NCBI GenBank assembly: GCA_016713005.1
Contig: JADJPY010000011.1
Span: 186,001 to 250,000 of the forward strand
DNA length: 64,000 nt
Direction: 5' to 3'
DNA from: Ramlibacter sp.
Lineage (GTDB): Bacteria; Pseudomonadota; Gammaproteobacteria; Burkholderiales; Burkholderiaceae_C
A program made the translations under genes and the position numbers. Below are positions 62,057 through 64,000 of this stretch, in pieces. Under the pieces are notes generated by a model that was not told where the DNA came from, ran no database searches, and saw only the letters and a list, made by a program, of their open reading frames with translations. Numbering within the stretch: position 1 is the stretch's first letter; the number at the start of each line of letters is the position of its first letter.

Positions 62057-63061
62057 TCAGTACAGCCCGCGCATGCGGGCGTGCAGGCGGGCCAGGCCCA
62101 GCAGCGCGTCGGTGTAGGGCGTGGGCACCTGCGTCAATTCGCCCAGTTCCTTGACCACCGTCACCAGCGCATCCAGCTCCACGGCCTTGCCGGCCTCCAC
62201 ATCCTGCAGCATGGACGTCTTGAACGCGCCCAGCTTGCGTGTGACCTGGTGCCGGTCTTCGGGTTGCTGGTCGATCGGGATGCCGATGCGCGCGCCGATC
62301 TCACGCGCCTCCAGCATCACGCTGGAGATGAAGCCGCGCACCAGCTCGTCGTTCAGGATCAGGTCGGTGGTGGCGCCGGTCATGGCGCTCACCGGGTTGA
62401 CTGTCATGTTGCCCCACAGCTTGTACCAGGCGTCCTTCTGGATCTGGTCGGACAAAACGGCCTCCAGCCCTGCCTGCCCGAGCAGTTCGACAAGATGACG
62501 CACACGCTCGGTTTTCTCGCCAGACGGCTCGCCGATGATGAGCTTGTTGCCAAAGTGCTGCCTGACGAATCCCGGGCTGTTGAGGGAACAGCTTGCATGA
62601 ACCACGCAGCCAATGATCTGGTGGCCGGGTATGGCGCGGGCGATGGCGCCGTCCGGGTCCACCGCCTTGAGCCGCGTGCCGGCGAAATTGCCGCCGAATC
62701 CCTCGAAGAACCACCAGGGCACACCGTTCATCGCGGTCAGCACCATCGTGTGCGGCCCCAGCAGCGGGGCAATCGCCAGCGCCACCCGCGCCATGGCGGG
62801 CGCCTTGACCGAGACGATGACCAGATCCTGCACGCCCAGCTCCGCCGGATCCGCGCTCGCCAGAACCGGTGCGCCAAGGACCTCCGTCCGTTGGGCTTCA
62901 CCGGCCGCGGGAGGGGCGGGCGTCTGCAGCCTCAGCCCGTGCTGGCGCAAGGTGGCCAGGGTGTCGCCGCGCGCCACCACACTCACGGCGTGGCCCGAGC
63001 GGGCCAGCCGCACCCCAAGCCATCCGCCGATGGCGCCGGCGCCGTAGATGCAGATTTTCAT
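62057..63061 (-). CDS. panE: 2-dehydropantoate 2-reductase family (PanE/ApbA)
   Basis: The 334-residue protein has the NADPH motif ICIYGAGAIGGWLG at the N-terminus. The catalytic Lys lies in KDAWYKLWGNMTVNPVSAMT and the second Lys region in VSVKAPAM. It reduces ketopantoate for pantothenate synthesis. The family includes relatives acting on other 2-keto acids, and its place beside a class II aldolase leaves that open. TTG 63067 is an alternative start. Confidence 0.85.
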   Translation of the reverse strand: MKICIYGAGAIGGWLGVRLARSGHAVSVVARGDTLATLRQHGLRLQTPAPPAAGEAQRTEVLGAPVLASADPAELGVQDLVIVSVKAPAMARVALAIAPLLGPHTMVLTAMNGVPWWFFEGFGGNFAGTRLKAVDPDGAIARAIPGHQIIGCVVHASCSLNSPGFVRQHFGNKLIIGEPSGEKTERVRHLVELLGQAGLEAVLSDQIQKDAWYKLWGNMTVNPVSAMTGATTDLILNDELVRGFISSVMLEAREIGARIGIPIDQQPEDRHQVTRKLGAFKTSMLQDVEAGKAVELDALVTVVKELGELTQVPTPYTDALLGLARLHARMRGLY

Positions 63062-63105
63062 GATCAAAATGGCCGCTGGGCCCCGTCAATTCTTCCTGTA
63101 ATGCT

Positions 63106-63879
63106 CTACTTTTTATAGCTGTCGTCGAGCCGGTCGACCTGCCGGACGAGTGCGTCGAACACATCCTGCCCGGCACCAAAGCTGGCGTCAAACTGCAGTG
63201 AATCCACCGTGGTCTTGTGCGCCACCGCCTCGGGCACGGGAATGCAAGGCCCCAATGCGGCCTGGGCCAGCTGGATCTCGCAGGCCCGCTGCAGGGTCCA
63301 CAGCTGGACGAAGGCGAGCGGCAAAGTGGCTGCATGCGACAACAGGCCGTGGTTGCGCAGGATCAGCAAGGGCTTGTTGCCCATGCTGGCCAGCAGGCGG
63401 GGGGCCTCCTCGGCGTGCACGGTGATGCCTTCGAAGTCGTGGTACGCCACCATGTCGTGGAGCTGGGCGGAATAGAAGTTGTTCTGCGCGAGCCCGCCCT
63501 GGGTGCAGGCCACGGCGATGCCGGCCGTGGTGTGGGTGTGCATCACGCAGTGCGCGCCAGGCACATGGTCGTGAATGGTGCCGTGGATGGTGAAGCCTGC
63601 GGGGTTGACCGGCCAGGGGTTGGCGTCCAGCTTGTTGCCGCGGACGTCGATTTTCAGCAGGTTGCTGGCGGTGACTTCGCTGTAGTGCAGACCGAACGGG
63701 TTGATCAGGAACTGCTTGTCCCCCCCGGTCACGCTATCGGGCAGGCGCACCGTGATGTGGTTGTAGATCATCTCGGTCCAGCCCAGAAGGACGAACACGC
63801 GGTAGCACGCGGCGAGCTGGACGCGCGCCTTCCATTCGTCCGGATGCATGCGGCTGGAGGGCTGGGGAATCGCGTTCAT
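63106..63879 (-). CDS. Class II aldolase/adducin family protein
   Basis: The 257-residue protein has the zinc histidines in HGTIHDHVPGAHCVMHTHTT (the HxH pair) and ILRNHGLLSHA. NHITVRLPDS marks the N-terminal glycine/asparagine loop. Such proteins cleave or decarboxylate sugar or acid phosphates; the substrate is not readable. The last residues (SYKK) and stop come from a partial dispersed-repeat hairpin at 63101-63120. It lies 44 bp upstream of panE in the same direction, so an operon is likely. Confidence 0.9.
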   Translation of the reverse strand: MNAIPQPSSRMHPDEWKARVQLAACYRVFVLLGWTEMIYNHITVRLPDSVTGGDKQFLINPFGLHYSEVTASNLLKIDVRGNKLDANPWPVNPAGFTIHGTIHDHVPGAHCVMHTHTTAGIAVACTQGGLAQNNFYSAQLHDMVAYHDFEGITVHAEEAPRLLASMGNKPLLILRNHGLLSHAATLPLAFVQLWTLQRACEIQLAQAALGPCIPVPEAVAHKTTVDSLQFDASFGAGQDVFDALVRQVDRLDDSYKK

Positions 63880-63891
63880 GGTCAGTTCCGT

Positions 63892-64000
63892 TCAATAGGT
63901 TTTGCCGGTGGTCACGGCTGCGGCGTCGCCGGCCCTGAACTTCGCGGCCAGCGCGCTGGTGGCCCGGACCAGAAGGTTGGTGTCCAGACCAACCGCCACA
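63892..64000 (-). CDS. C-terminal end of an unidentified gene
   Basis: The frame is open to the right edge and gives only the last ~35 residues (VAVGLDTNLLVRATSALAAK ... TTGKTY). It stops 13 bp before the aldolase start, with the same strand and codon style, so it is probably the first gene of the same operon. The fragment is too short to name. Confidence 0.5.
   Translation of the reverse strand, partial: VAVGLDTNLLVRATSALAAKFRAGDAAAVTTGKTY

Overview
The window is high-GC DNA from a betaproteobacterium, most likely Comamonadaceae (Burkholderiales). Pointers are the split metH behind an S-adenosylhomocysteine (SAH) riboswitch, the TorF porin-glnK-amtB operon behind a sigma-54 promoter, glcEF, YifB, several LysR regulators and a dispersed hairpin repeat of a kind I associate with this family. 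This placement is inference from gene content and style. No rRNA, tRNA or CRISPR array was seen.

Layout. 0-8.5 kb: peptidase end, Rieske oxygenase, lipoprotein, orphan molybdenum hydroxylase large subunit, B12/radical-SAM protein and ppk2, with two inverted copies of a MITE-like element. 8.7-21 kb: amino-acid type ABC binding protein, a two-gene glycosyltransferase unit, dadA with a divergent ArgP-like regulator, a degenerate GGDEF membrane protein, TetR, an UspA gene with an FNR-type box, a phosphoesterase and a LysR regulator. 21-28 kb: pckG, a lipoprotein, a PaaI-type thioesterase, ilvA and a double AAA+ ATPase, all recognisable but broken by many single-base indels. 28-35.4 kb: a visibly AT-richer accessory region with a 1.23-kb tandem duplication, a run of small exported proteins with shared modules, an amidase-like remnant and a collapsed IS5-type transposase. 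It ends at a poly-G tract that cuts off the recQ C-terminus. 35.4-64 kb: ordinary chromosome with recQ, rhodanese, metH in two genes, MFS and YifB genes, nitrogen sensing and ammonium uptake, sugar lactone genes, glcE and glcF, a WYL regulator, glutathione peroxidase, lplT, alr, an MBL hydrolase, a DMT exporter, panE and a class II aldolase.

How genes work together. The two metH proteins make methionine, and SAH sensing should raise translation of the second. GlnK and AmtB form a nitrogen-regulated uptake switch, with a porin in the same unit. DadA and Alr both act on alanine enantiomers but are far apart. The accessory region looks like a decayed array of translationally coupled exported proteins. 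An effector/immunity origin is my best hypothesis, but it is unproven.

Caution. The indel cluster (about 22.0-27.3 kb) and the poly-G junction (35.36-35.39 kb) could be consensus or assembly faults, so statements on gene decay there depend on sequence quality.
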